Positions 8,522 through 14,960 of a stretch of 23,804 nucleotides of DNA are shown one piece after another (within the stretch, counting starts at the first letter, position 1; every line of letters starts with the position of its first letter). The DNA lies in assembly GCA_046092445.1 (NCBI GenBank), contig JBJTDR010000091.1:1-23804 (forward strand). The letters run 5' to 3'. This DNA is from CAIUPE01 sp046092445 (GTDB taxonomy: Bacteria; Pseudomonadota; Alphaproteobacteria; Rhizobiales; Beijerinckiaceae). The notes under the pieces were generated by a model. The model did not search any database, had not been told where the DNA came from, and saw nothing but the letters and a program-made list of their open reading frames with translations. The translations under genes and the position numbers were made by a program.

Positions 8522-8578
8522 TGTCCTGCTCCGAAGCCAGGTTTGTCTCGCCTGGAAAAATGACCCTGAAACGATAAA

Positions 8579-8604
8579 GGGGAACACGGTTTCCCGTGTT
8601 CCCC
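8579..8604 (-). terminator. Rho-independent terminator after rpmA
   Basis: A perfect 11-bp inverted repeat, GGGGAACACGG (8579-8589) with its complement at 8594-8604, closes a 4-nt loop. Read on the minus strand it is followed by TTTATCGTTTC, a moderate U-rich run. It lies 90 bp after the rpmA stop and 58 bp before the GNAT start, so it should end rplU-rpmA transcripts or attenuate read-through. Confidence 0.65.
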
Positions 8605-8613
8605 GAATCTCCT

Positions 8614-8680
8614 GAGAGACTTTGGATAGTATGCTTGAAAGACACTATCCGCCGGGGCTTTCTGGCCGGCGGGGTCTCTC
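8614..8680 (-). ncRNA. Structured RNA element (nested inverted repeats, possible three-way junction) in the rpmA 3' UTR
   Basis: On the minus strand an outer 7-bp stem GAGAGAC (from 8680) pairs with GTCTCTC (ending at 8614). Inside it are two hairpins: CCGCCGG/CCGGCGG (8672-8666 with 8655-8649) and GGATAGT/ACTATCC (8650-8644 with 8630-8624). The two inner hairpins share two bases (8649-8650), so both cannot form at full length. The element sits between the rpmA stop and the terminator, upstream of the GNAT gene. It could be part of the 3' UTR, a processed small RNA or a leader for the GNAT-DUF3833 pair. I recognise no known RNA family. Confidence 0.35.
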
Positions 8681-8693
8681 GATGACCGCGCCG

Positions 8694-8960
8694 TTATTCG
8701 GCTGCTTCTGCCAGTGCGACCGATACATACATTCGGTCATTGGATTTGTTTTGAAAGTGGACGCGGCCGGATTTCAACGCGAAAATCGTGTGATCCTTGC
8801 CGATCCCGACATTCGTGCCCGGATGCACTTTCGTGCCGCGCTGACGAATGATGATATTGCCCGGGATGACCTGCTCGCCACCGAACTTCTTGACGCCAAG
8901 ACGGCGACCGTCCGAGTCGCGACCGTTGCGGGATGAACCGCCTGCCTTTTTATGAGCCAT
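8694..8960 (-). CDS. rpmA: 50S ribosomal protein bL27
   Basis: 88 residues, the normal size. It starts MAHKKAGGSSRNGRDSDGRR, the conserved N-terminus that reaches toward the peptidyl-transferase centre, followed by LGVKKFGGEQVIPGNIIIRQRG and the TKVHPGTNVGIGKDHTIFA core. No Firmicutes-type cleaved N-terminal extension is present. It follows rplU by 68 bp on the same strand, the nearly universal rplU-rpmA pairing. A GGAGCA-type Shine-Dalgarno sequence precedes the ATG. Identification is certain. Confidence 0.98.
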   Translation of the reverse strand: MAHKKAGGSSRNGRDSDGRRLGVKKFGGEQVIPGNIIIRQRGTKVHPGTNVGIGKDHTIFALKSGRVHFQNKSNDRMYVSVALAEAAE

Positions 8961-9028
8961 GATAGTGCTCCTTCAACGCTGAGGGCTAGTGCCCGGTATT
9001 CCGTTTAATTCACCAATAATGCCATGCC

Positions 9029-9469
9029 TTACTCGGCAGAAGCAACCTCGGCCTTTTTCGCTTTTGGCTTGGCCGGTACCTTCGGCTTTTCAGCAGCCTC
9101 GGACGTCTCTGCCTTCGGCTTAGCCGCCGCTTTCGCAGCTACTTTCGATTCTGCCCCCTTGGCCAGAATTTCCGTAATCCGCACCATGGTCAAATCCTGA
9201 CGATGGCCCTTCTTACGCTTCGAATTCTGGCGACGACGCTTCACGAACGAAATCGACTTCGCGCTGCGCGTCTGCTTGACGACGACGCCAGCGACCCGCG
9301 CGCCTGCGATCATCGGTGTGCCGATCTCGCTGCCCGCTTCGCTCGTCATCATCAAGACTTCGTCGAACAAAACAACACTGCCGGCATCACCCGGAAGCTT
9401 CTCGATCGTAATCACGTCGTTGGCGGCAACCTTGTACTGCTTGCCACCGGTTTTGATAACTGCGAACAT
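9029..9469 (-). CDS. rplU: 50S ribosomal protein bL21 with C-terminal extension
   Basis: Residues 1-103 are a normal bL21: MFAVIKTGGKQYKV start, IEKLPGDAG, and the FVKRRRQNSKRKKGHRQ basic segment that binds 23S rRNA, ending with RITEIL. Residues 104-146 form an Ala/Lys/Pro/Glu-rich low-complexity tail, probably disordered, as found in several alphaproteobacterial bL21 proteins. The ATG at 9469 has an AGGG Shine-Dalgarno sequence. It is the first gene of rplU-rpmA. A repeat and terminator-like hairpin lie 70-145 bp upstream and may regulate it. Confidence 0.97.
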   Translation of the reverse strand: MFAVIKTGGKQYKVAANDVITIEKLPGDAGSVVLFDEVLMMTSEAGSEIGTPMIAGARVAGVVVKQTRSAKSISFVKRRRQNSKRKKGHRQDLTMVRITEILAKGAESKVAAKAAAKPKAETSEAAEKPKVPAKPKAKKAEVASAE

Positions 9470-9540
9470 CGTTTTCCCTCGTGTTCAAAACGGCTCTACC
9501 CATGGATATCATGAATGGCCGGCTTTTTGTCAGCGCCCGG

Positions 9541-9596
9541 TGTTCCGGAATCGGAACGAAAAAGAAAGTGTTCCGGAATCGAAACGAAAAAGAACG
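9541..9596. repeat. Two-copy 28-bp tandem direct repeat upstream of rplU
   Basis: Units 9541-9568 and 9569-9596 match at 26 of 28 positions. Each holds the palindrome TTCCGGAA and an A-rich tail (T-rich on the rplU strand). Unit 1 can form GTTCCG-GAAT-CGGAAC, a perfect 6-bp stem; unit 2 has one mismatch in that stem. The repeat is about 72 bp upstream of the rplU start. Confidence 0.8.
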
Positions 9597-9614
9597 CGCG
9601 GCAAACACCGCGCG
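9595..9614 (-). terminator. Terminator-like hairpin upstream of rplU
   Basis: On the minus strand CGCGCGG-TGTTTG-CCGCGCG forms a 7-bp all-GC stem, immediately followed by TTCTTTTTCG. This is a good rho-independent terminator. It points toward rplU, so it either stops antisense transcripts coming from the tRNA side or acts as a leader attenuator for rplU-rpmA. Confidence 0.5.
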
Positions 9615-9748
9615 CTTTCGACTTTCAATTACAGGCGCACGGCCGCCCTGTCAATCGAAGTTCTCCCGCCGGTGCTCCTGCCGGATGACGCGGGGACCGT
9701 CCCGGAGTCTCCCGGTCGGGACAGCATCAAGCTCCTGCGAGAGAAGCC

Positions 9749-9777
9749 TTGTCGAACCTCCGGACGCATGCTATCCC
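9749..9777 (+). promoter_or_regulatory. Candidate tRNA-Ser promoter
   Basis: TTGTCG (9749-9754), a 17-nt spacer, and TATCCC (9772-9777) lie 32 bp before the mature tRNA 5' end, giving a leader of about 25 nt. The -35 match is good and the -10 match is weak. Confidence 0.35.
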
Positions 9778-9809
9778 GCCATCCGACCCCGGCTTGCGAG
9801 TCAATCTGC

Positions 9810-9899
9810 GGAGAGGTGGCAGAGTGGTCGAATGCACCGCACTCGAAATGCGGCATAGGTGCAAGCCTATCGGGAGTTCGAATCTCCCCCTCTCCGCCA
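9810..9899 (+). tRNA. tRNA-Ser (anticodon CGA)
   Basis: A 90-nt class II tRNA with encoded CCA. The acceptor stem GGAGAGG (9810-9816) pairs with CCTCTCC (9889-9895); the discriminator is G9896 and CCA is 9897-9899. The anticodon stem CCGCA/TGCGG (9837-9841 and 9849-9853) closes the loop CTCGAAA, so the anticodon is CGA at 9844-9846, reading UCG serine codons. A long variable arm lies at about 9854-9872, as expected for serine. The T arm is GGGAG-TTCGAAT-CTCCC. Confidence 0.97.
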
Positions 9900-9900
9900 C

Positions 9901-9938
9901 CTGTTTTGCCCGCGCTTTAGCGCGGCCTTGCAAAACAG
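9901..9938 (+). terminator. Long hairpin just after tRNA-Ser, possible terminator
   Basis: CTGTTTTG (9901-9908) pairs with CAAAACAG (9931-9938), and inside it CCGCGC (9910-9915) pairs with GCGCGG (9920-9925) around a TTTA loop. There is an unpaired 5-nt asymmetry on the 3' side and no T-tract follows. Position suggests a tRNA terminator or processing structure. The nearby stretch 9942-9970 folds around a similar GCTTTAGCG core, so these may be two members of an intergenic repeat family. Confidence 0.4.
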
Positions 9939-9984
9939 AGTGTCCGCCGAAGCTTTAGCGAAGGCTGGACTGGCGCAGTACGCC

Positions 9985-9997
9985 GAGTTCCAATCTC
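9985..9997 (+). repeat. Partial T-arm-like duplicate of the tRNA-Ser 3' half
   Basis: GAGTTCCAATCTC here matches GAGTTCGAATCTC at 9874-9886 of the tRNA at 12 of 13 positions. The copy is followed by ACCC rather than the acceptor strand. It could be a remnant of site-specific integration at the tRNA, or chance. Confidence 0.3.
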
Positions 9998-10000
9998 ACC

Positions 10001-10030
10001 CGAACGGTCATTAGGTTCGAAAACCGTTCG
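10001..10030. repeat. Perfect 8-bp inverted repeat
   Basis: CGAACGGT (10001-10008) and ACCGTTCG (10023-10030) flank a 14-nt spacer that contains GGTTCGAAA. No gene overlaps it. It may be a protein-binding site or a hairpin. Confidence 0.45.
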
Positions 10031-10047
10031 CTACGCACCGCCAATCA

Positions 10048-10074
10048 AATTGAAATTTCTATCTAATTTCAATT
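10048..10074 (-). terminator. AT-rich perfect hairpin after the FkbM gene
   Basis: AATTGAAATT (10048-10057) and AATTTCAATT (10065-10074) form a perfect 10-bp stem with a 7-nt loop, 22 bp past the stop of the minus-strand FkbM gene. The stem has only two G-C pairs and is followed by a weak TTTGATTGG, so it is a poor terminator by strength. Confidence 0.3.
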
Positions 10075-10095
10075 GGGTGACAAAAATTTGAAGAC

Positions 10096-10959
10096 TCACC
10101 CAACGGACTCTTTCAGCTCAAGTTCAAACACAAGATTTGTACGTGTTGTTGTCTTCAACTGGTATCCGAGTCCTTCCAGAAAGGCGGCGAGATCCGTATC
10201 CCATCGGCTAAGCCCGTTTTCACAAATCAAAAGCTTTGGCCATAAAGTACGCTGCGCAATTCTGAAGAAAGAGGTCAGAATTTTTTCTTCAAGACCCTCG
10301 ACATCAATTTTTAACGCGTCAACATGGTCAAGCTCTTGTTCCTCAAGAATTTCGAGTAATGTTTTCACGTTGACCGTAAGTGTTGCGGCCTCGCTATGTT
10401 GCGTCGCGCGGAGGCCGGACTCACCGCGGTTTTCGCCGTCTATGAAGAAAGTCGCCTGTCCGGGGACATCGGAAACCGCGCAATCAACTGTCGCGATCGT
10501 GTTCAGGCCGCTCGCGTGAATATTGAACCTTAATCTCGCAAGGATTTCCGGTTGCGGCTCGATAGCTACAATTTTTGCCCGAGGGCCGGCCAACATTCCG
10601 ACAAACAGGGAATAGCCACCAATATTGGCGCCCACATCTACGAAGACAAAATCATCCCTGACTCTTTTGGCAATCTCCGTCCGTTCGATCGAGTCAAAGA
10701 GTTGCGGTGTGAAGAGTATCCTGCGCTCCGATACGTTCTGATAGGGAAGCAGGCGCATATTTGCACCGAGAACAAGCGTATCAACAGGGCGGCCTGCAAG
10801 AAGAAAAAGTGCAATTCTCCGCAACACGAAGGCCAACCTTTTTCCGGTCCAGTTCGGCGGGAGGCCCCGGCAAACATTGATCGCAAGCCGGGTGAGTCCC
10901 GAAGGAAAAAAGGTTCCGAAGGGTGAAACATGCATCATGAATTGCTCCGCGATACGCAT
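10096..10959 (-). CDS. FkbM family SAM-dependent methyltransferase
   Basis: A second FkbM methyltransferase, not closely similar to the one at 5456-6358. The start is put at the ATG at 10959 (287 aa), which has GGGAAGG 4-5 nt upstream. An upstream ATG at 11028 would overlap the glycosyltransferase by 44 bp and lacks a good ribosome-binding site. Motif I is FVDVGANIGGYSLFVG around D108 to G114, the acidic end of the next strand is AIEPQPE near 132, and the FkbM signature LKIDVEGLE is at 216-224. The N-terminal 60 residues are hydrophobic-basic (LAFVLRRIALFLLAG) and may touch the membrane. It follows the GT2 gene directly on the same strand, so sugar transfer followed by O-methylation of the same glycan is plausible. 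Confidence 0.88.
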   Translation of the reverse strand: MRIAEQFMMHVSPFGTFFPSGLTRLAINVCRGLPPNWTGKRLAFVLRRIALFLLAGRPVDTLVLGANMRLLPYQNVSERRILFTPQLFDSIERTEIAKRVRDDFVFVDVGANIGGYSLFVGMLAGPRAKIVAIEPQPEILARLRFNIHASGLNTIATVDCAVSDVPGQATFFIDGENRGESGLRATQHSEAATLTVNVKTLLEILEEQELDHVDALKIDVEGLEEKILTSFFRIAQRTLWPKLLICENGLSRWDTDLAAFLEGLGYQLKTTTRTNLVFELELKESVG

Positions 10960-10984
10960 CCGCCTTCCCGGTGACGCGACACGT

Positions 10985-11812
10985 CTAGTCGAACCCTTCG
11001 TGTTTTCGTCGGTAAACACGGTTTTCATACATCATGACGATCCGGAGCCAGCGACCGAACGCGCTGGTCGTTGCCATGATGAAACCGTCGAATCCCCCCA
11101 TGAAATAGCGGCGAAGCAGATAAAATTTCAAAAATGTGCTAGGGAATTCGAAAATCAGTCTGAATTTGAGTTCAACAAGGCTCTTTGGCTTTTGTGTATC
11201 GGCAGCAAGCTGGGCAACATAATTCAGCTTCCGGACGGCATGGTTCCAATCTCTCAGGCTGAAATGAGTGAGCGGCGCGCTTAAAGTGACAGGCCTTTCC
11301 GTCGTCGAGATTTCCAATTTATCCCAGTTCGGATTTGAGCCTGTAAAGGCAACATGCTTATCGTAGATGAGGATTTGCTCGTGCGCAAACCCGAACGGCA
11401 ACGGTTTGGACCTGTTTGGAAACACGATAGCCTTTCGGACAATGATCAGTTTGGGGGGCTCTTTGCGGGAAAGCACCTCCCTGATCTGGTCCACTAATTC
11501 CGGCGTGACGATTTCATCGGCATCAAGCGAGAAAATATGGCGCCTCGTGCATTTGAGTTCGCCATACCGCCGTTGCGGGCCAAATCCCGGCCATGCATTG
11601 TGAAACACTTTCGCACCGAGCGATTGAGCTATTTTTACTGTATCGTCTGTCGAGCCGGCATCGATAACGACGATCTCGGCATCGAGCGGAAGCACCGACC
11701 GGATCGTTGCCTCGATCCGGTCAGCTTCATTCAAGGTTCGGATGAGAATGCTCAGATCGATCTGATCGGTCTCGGATGCGATCGACATATGAGTTTCATG
11801 ATAGTCGCTCAC
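10985..11812 (-). CDS. GT2 family glycosyltransferase (WaaE/KdtX-like)
   Basis: A 275-residue inverting GT-A transferase. The N-terminal core reads LSILIRTLNEADRIEATI, then EIVVIDAGSTDDTVKIA, then WPGFGPQRRYG and FSLDADEIV, with DAD as the metal-binding motif. The WPGFGPQ phrase and the overall length match the WaaE/KdtX lipopolysaccharide-core branch of GT2. The C-terminal part has hydrophobic, basic segments (LIFEFPSTFLKFYLLRRYFMGG) that may bind membranes. The frame starts with GTG at 11812, and an ATG at 11788 is an alternative; neither has a strong Shine-Dalgarno. It is followed 25 bp later by the FkbM gene. The 141 bp between this gene and the transporter stop probably hold its promoter. 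Confidence 0.9.
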   Translation of the reverse strand: MSDYHETHMSIASETDQIDLSILIRTLNEADRIEATIRSVLPLDAEIVVIDAGSTDDTVKIAQSLGAKVFHNAWPGFGPQRRYGELKCTRRHIFSLDADEIVTPELVDQIREVLSRKEPPKLIIVRKAIVFPNRSKPLPFGFAHEQILIYDKHVAFTGSNPNWDKLEISTTERPVTLSAPLTHFSLRDWNHAVRKLNYVAQLAADTQKPKSLVELKFRLIFEFPSTFLKFYLLRRYFMGGFDGFIMATTSAFGRWLRIVMMYENRVYRRKHEGFD

Positions 11813-11953
11813 AATATGATCACGTCTGCTCAGGTTGATTTCTGTTCTGGCTGAATTTATCGGAAAGGACTTTAACCTGATATAGTGTGCGAAGTAAAAT
11901 ACCCGGCTTGCAGGCGATATCTGAACCTGCCTATGAATTTTTTCTTAGTTTAG

Positions 11954-12880
11954 TCAGGAGAGTTGCGTTTTATACTTGCCGATCGACAGCGATGACATCC
12001 CGCCGGCCACGATCAAAGCAGCGCCGATGACCGCATTCACACCCGGGACTTCACTCCAGAGCAGGAAACCCCATAAGGCGCCCCAGAGCAGACCGGTGTA
12101 CTCGAAAGGTGCGACGGTATTGGCCTCGGCGAGGCGGTAGGCTTGGCCCAGCATCGTCATGCCGATTGCGGCAATCGGACCACATGCTACAATAAGAAAA
12201 AAATCAGTAAGCGCCGGAGCGACCCAGGGCCGAAGCATGAATTCGAGACTTGGATGCCCCGTGTACGTATCCACAAGAAAAGTGATAAGCACTGAGAACA
12301 GACCGGCCACAATCAGATAGAGCAGATTCTGATAGAAAGACATTACGGCCGCAGAATCGGAAAGGCCAATCTTGCGGGCCATGATTTGCGCTCCCGCATA
12401 GGCGAGTGCCGAGACGATCGGCAGGATAGAGGCGACCTCGAAAACCGTCGTATCGGGCCATATCATGATCAACGCGCCGATAAATCCGAGGATCACGACG
12501 CCCCATCGCGGTGCGCTGATGGTTTCGCCGAGCACTGGCCCGGCAAGAGCCGTGACGAACAAAGGCACGGTTGCGTAGAGCGCGACAATGCTCGCAAGCG
12601 GCAGAACGGGGAAGGCCAGAAAATAGGTCGTGTAGGAGATAAGCAAAAGGCAACTGCGGATCCACAATGATGCAGCCCGCGGTGATCTGATCGTTCGTAA
12701 TCCGCCCGATTTATGAACCAGAAAGATCAGAATGGGCAGTGCACCGACGCAGCGAATGACGATGACTTCGTGCACCGGATATGACCCGCTGACGGTTTTT
12801 ATAATGATGTCCTGCAACGAAAACACAAGAACGCCGAGGCAAAGCCAAAGAATGGCCCGGCGGGTAGCAGATTGAGCCAT
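11954..12880 (-). CDS. EamA/DMT superfamily transporter
   Basis: A 308-residue membrane protein with two EamA repeats and about ten hydrophobic segments. The first repeat begins ILWLCLGVLVFSLQDIIIK and contains EVIVIRCVGALPILI. The second starts near IVSALAYAGAQIMARKIG and ends with EYTGLLWGALWGFLLWSE, the typical second-repeat signature, then GAALIVAGGMSSL. DMT family members export or import small metabolites such as amino acids, nucleotides or sugars, and the substrate cannot be predicted here. It sits between the GT2 gene and a divergent GT4 gene, but no direct role in glycan export is shown. Confidence 0.88.
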   Translation of the reverse strand: MAQSATRRAILWLCLGVLVFSLQDIIIKTVSGSYPVHEVIVIRCVGALPILIFLVHKSGGLRTIRSPRAASLWIRSCLLLISYTTYFLAFPVLPLASIVALYATVPLFVTALAGPVLGETISAPRWGVVILGFIGALIMIWPDTTVFEVASILPIVSALAYAGAQIMARKIGLSDSAAVMSFYQNLLYLIVAGLFSVLITFLVDTYTGHPSLEFMLRPWVAPALTDFFLIVACGPIAAIGMTMLGQAYRLAEANTVAPFEYTGLLWGALWGFLLWSEVPGVNAVIGAALIVAGGMSSLSIGKYKTQLS

Positions 12881-13084
12881 GTCGCCTTCACTCTTTTCAA
12901 AACACGAATCTTTACAGCGCCGACATCAACGCAGGAACCTCTACTCTAATTCTTCATAACGCGCTTTTGTCCCCCGGTCATGTTGAGGCCGCGACCGGCT
13001 TTATGATGTTCACGACACAAACAAGATTTTAACAGGTCTCTGGCAGAATAATGGCAATCATGATCGCTGTTAATTGGAGTTACA

Positions 13085-14731
13085 ATGACGCTTGGGAATG
13101 CCGCGCTCTATTTTGACCCTGAGGGGTACTCGATCAGTGGCCCGAAATTGATGGGGCGAAATGCAGCCGGCCATGGTTTCCTGAACGGATTATTTCGGCA
13201 TGCGAAGGTTGATCATTTCACCGCGTTTACCGATCAGCCCACCAGTTTTCGGGCTTTCAAATCCATGGCAGCCGAAGCAGGTGCTCATGCTCCGGTGCAG
13301 GAGATCCAAAAGGCAAGCATGGGAAAACTCGCCGAAGCAGGATGCGTTTTCTATCCCGGGCCGGGGCTTGGTCTGCACGCATGGGAGCGGGAGCTCTTCG
13401 GATCGCGTGCGTGGAGCCTCTGCGGGATTACGCACACGACATTGAGCGGGCGTGCAATGGATGGAATTGCCGGCCTTTTGACTGAACCGCTTTATCCTTG
13501 GGACGCGCTGATCTGCACGTCGCGCGCGGTGCGGGATACGGTGCGGAATGTTCTTGAAGCGCAAGGCGATTATCTCGCGGCAAGGCTTTGCGCAACGCGC
13601 TTCCCAATGGTGAAATTGCCCGTCATTCCGCTTGGCGTTGAGTGTGACCAGTTTTTATATTCGGATGCTGAAACGGCAAAGGCCCGCACTGAACTCGGCA
13701 TCACAAGCGACGAGACCGTGATCCTCTTTGTCGGGCGGCTTTCTTTCCACGCAAAGGCGCACCCGATCGCGATGTATCAGGCGCTGGAGAAGGCCGCTGC
13801 GGGGCGCAAAATAACGTTGATCGAGTGCGGATGGTTTGCCAATAACGCATTGGAAGATGCGTTTGAGAAGACCGCAGCCGCTTTGTGTCCGACTATCCGA
13901 CGGATTGTTCTCGACGGACGGATCGCGGAGGAGCGCCGGAGGGCATGGGGTGCTGCCGATGTCTTCTGTTCGCTGTCGGATAATCTGCAGGAGACCTTTG
14001 GCATAACGCCGATAGAGGCCATGGCGAGAGGTATTCCGGTCGTTGTATCCGATTGGGATGGCTATCGGGACACGGTGAGAGACGGTGTCGACGGCTTCCG
14101 GATCCGGACTGCAATGCCGTCATCTGGATTTGGCAACACCCTCGCCGCAAGGCATGCGCTTGGCCTCGATACCTATGACCAGTTCTGCGGGCTGACGAGC
14201 CAGTTCGTCTCCGTCGATTCGGAACAGACCGCTGAAATAATCATCCGGTTAATTGATAGCCCCGCTTTGCGGAGGGAAATTGGCGCCAATGGTCGGGCAC
14301 ACGCCCGGGATCATTTCGACTGGGCACGGATCATTCCGCGCTATCAGTCTCTTTGGGCCGAGCTCGCCGAGGAAAGACGCAGCGCGCCCGAGTTTGATAT
14401 TTTGAAGCGACGAACGACTGGTTGGCCAGCCCGGATGGATCCCTTCGGCTCATTTACATCCTATGCTTCAATGCTGATCAACGGTGCAACACGTTTGCTT
14501 CGCATCCCCGACATGACAGCCGACAAGATCGCGGATCTTCGCAAATTGCCGAGTTTTCCATTGCTCGACAGGTCCTTGCCGTCGCATCCGGAAGTGATGG
14601 CATTTCTCGAACGCATCCCGGGCGACACGCCGACAAGCCTGGCCGAAATCTGCCATCCGGCTGAGATTTCGCAAATCAGTGTCGCGATCGTCGCATGGGC
14701 CCTGAAAATAGGCGCTGTCAGAGTGGGTTGA
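13085..14731 (+). CDS. GT4 family glycosyltransferase with C-terminal extension
   Basis: A 548-residue GT-B transferase, long for the family. The ATG at 13085 has a GGAG ribosome-binding site 6 nt upstream. The donor-binding half has LFVGRLSFHAKAHP near residue 214 and the E-x7-E motif ETFGITPIE at 303-311, then ARGIPVVVSDWDGYRDTV and DGVDGFRI. The N-terminal half has IPLGVECDQF before the linker. Residues from about 440 to 548 form an extra region after the GT-B fold, ending in SFPLLDRSLPSHPEVMAF and a Leu/Ala-rich tail; I recognise no domain in it. It is divergent from the transporter and precedes the desaturase by 229 bp, a gap with only a weak TTGACA (14735-14740). Confidence 0.88.
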   Translation: MTLGNAALYFDPEGYSISGPKLMGRNAAGHGFLNGLFRHAKVDHFTAFTDQPTSFRAFKSMAAEAGAHAPVQEIQKASMGKLAEAGCVFYPGPGLGLHAWERELFGSRAWSLCGITHTTLSGRAMDGIAGLLTEPLYPWDALICTSRAVRDTVRNVLEAQGDYLAARLCATRFPMVKLPVIPLGVECDQFLYSDAETAKARTELGITSDETVILFVGRLSFHAKAHPIAMYQALEKAAAGRKITLIECGWFANNALEDAFEKTAAALCPTIRRIVLDGRIAEERRRAWGAADVFCSLSDNLQETFGITPIEAMARGIPVVVSDWDGYRDTVRDGVDGFRIRTAMPSSGFGNTLAARHALGLDTYDQFCGLTSQFVSVDSEQTAEIIIRLIDSPALRREIGANGRAHARDHFDWARIIPRYQSLWAELAEERRSAPEFDILKRRTTGWPARMDPFGSFTSYASMLINGATRLLRIPDMTADKIADLRKLPSFPLLDRSLPSHPEVMAFLERIPGDTPTSLAEICHPAEISQISVAIVAWALKIGAVRVG

Positions 14732-14960
14732 CTTTTGACATGGCTCTCATGGCAGGGCATGCTTTCAGATGTTCGTGCGTCCCTTGAGGTCCGTCCCGCG
14801 CCTCAGCGATGGTGCCGGTGAACAGTCGCCGAAGCTCGATCGATGAACAGGGGACTTTCGACGGATCATTTTTGATACGCCGGGCAAAGGAAGAATTTGA
14901 TTTTTAGCTGGTCGGCGGGATAGGAATGCACCTCATGTCTGAAATTCGTGCCGGAGGACA

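Noticed and set aside
8579..8680. Riboswitch with a classical antiterminator controlling the GNAT gene.
   Set aside because: I looked for an upstream stretch complementary to the terminator's 5' arm and found at most four bases of match, so a simple antiterminator switch is not supported.
8622..8936. Plus-strand frame opposite rpmA.
   Set aside because: Antisense to a certain ribosomal-protein gene, no ribosome-binding site, no family match.
9541..9596. CRISPR-like repeat.
   Set aside because: There are only two copies, directly abutting with no spacer, and no cas genes in the window.
9481..9858. 125-codon plus-strand reading frame.
   Set aside because: It runs over the rplU repeat, the hairpin and half of tRNA-Ser, and the product is Arg/Ser-rich with no recognisable pattern.
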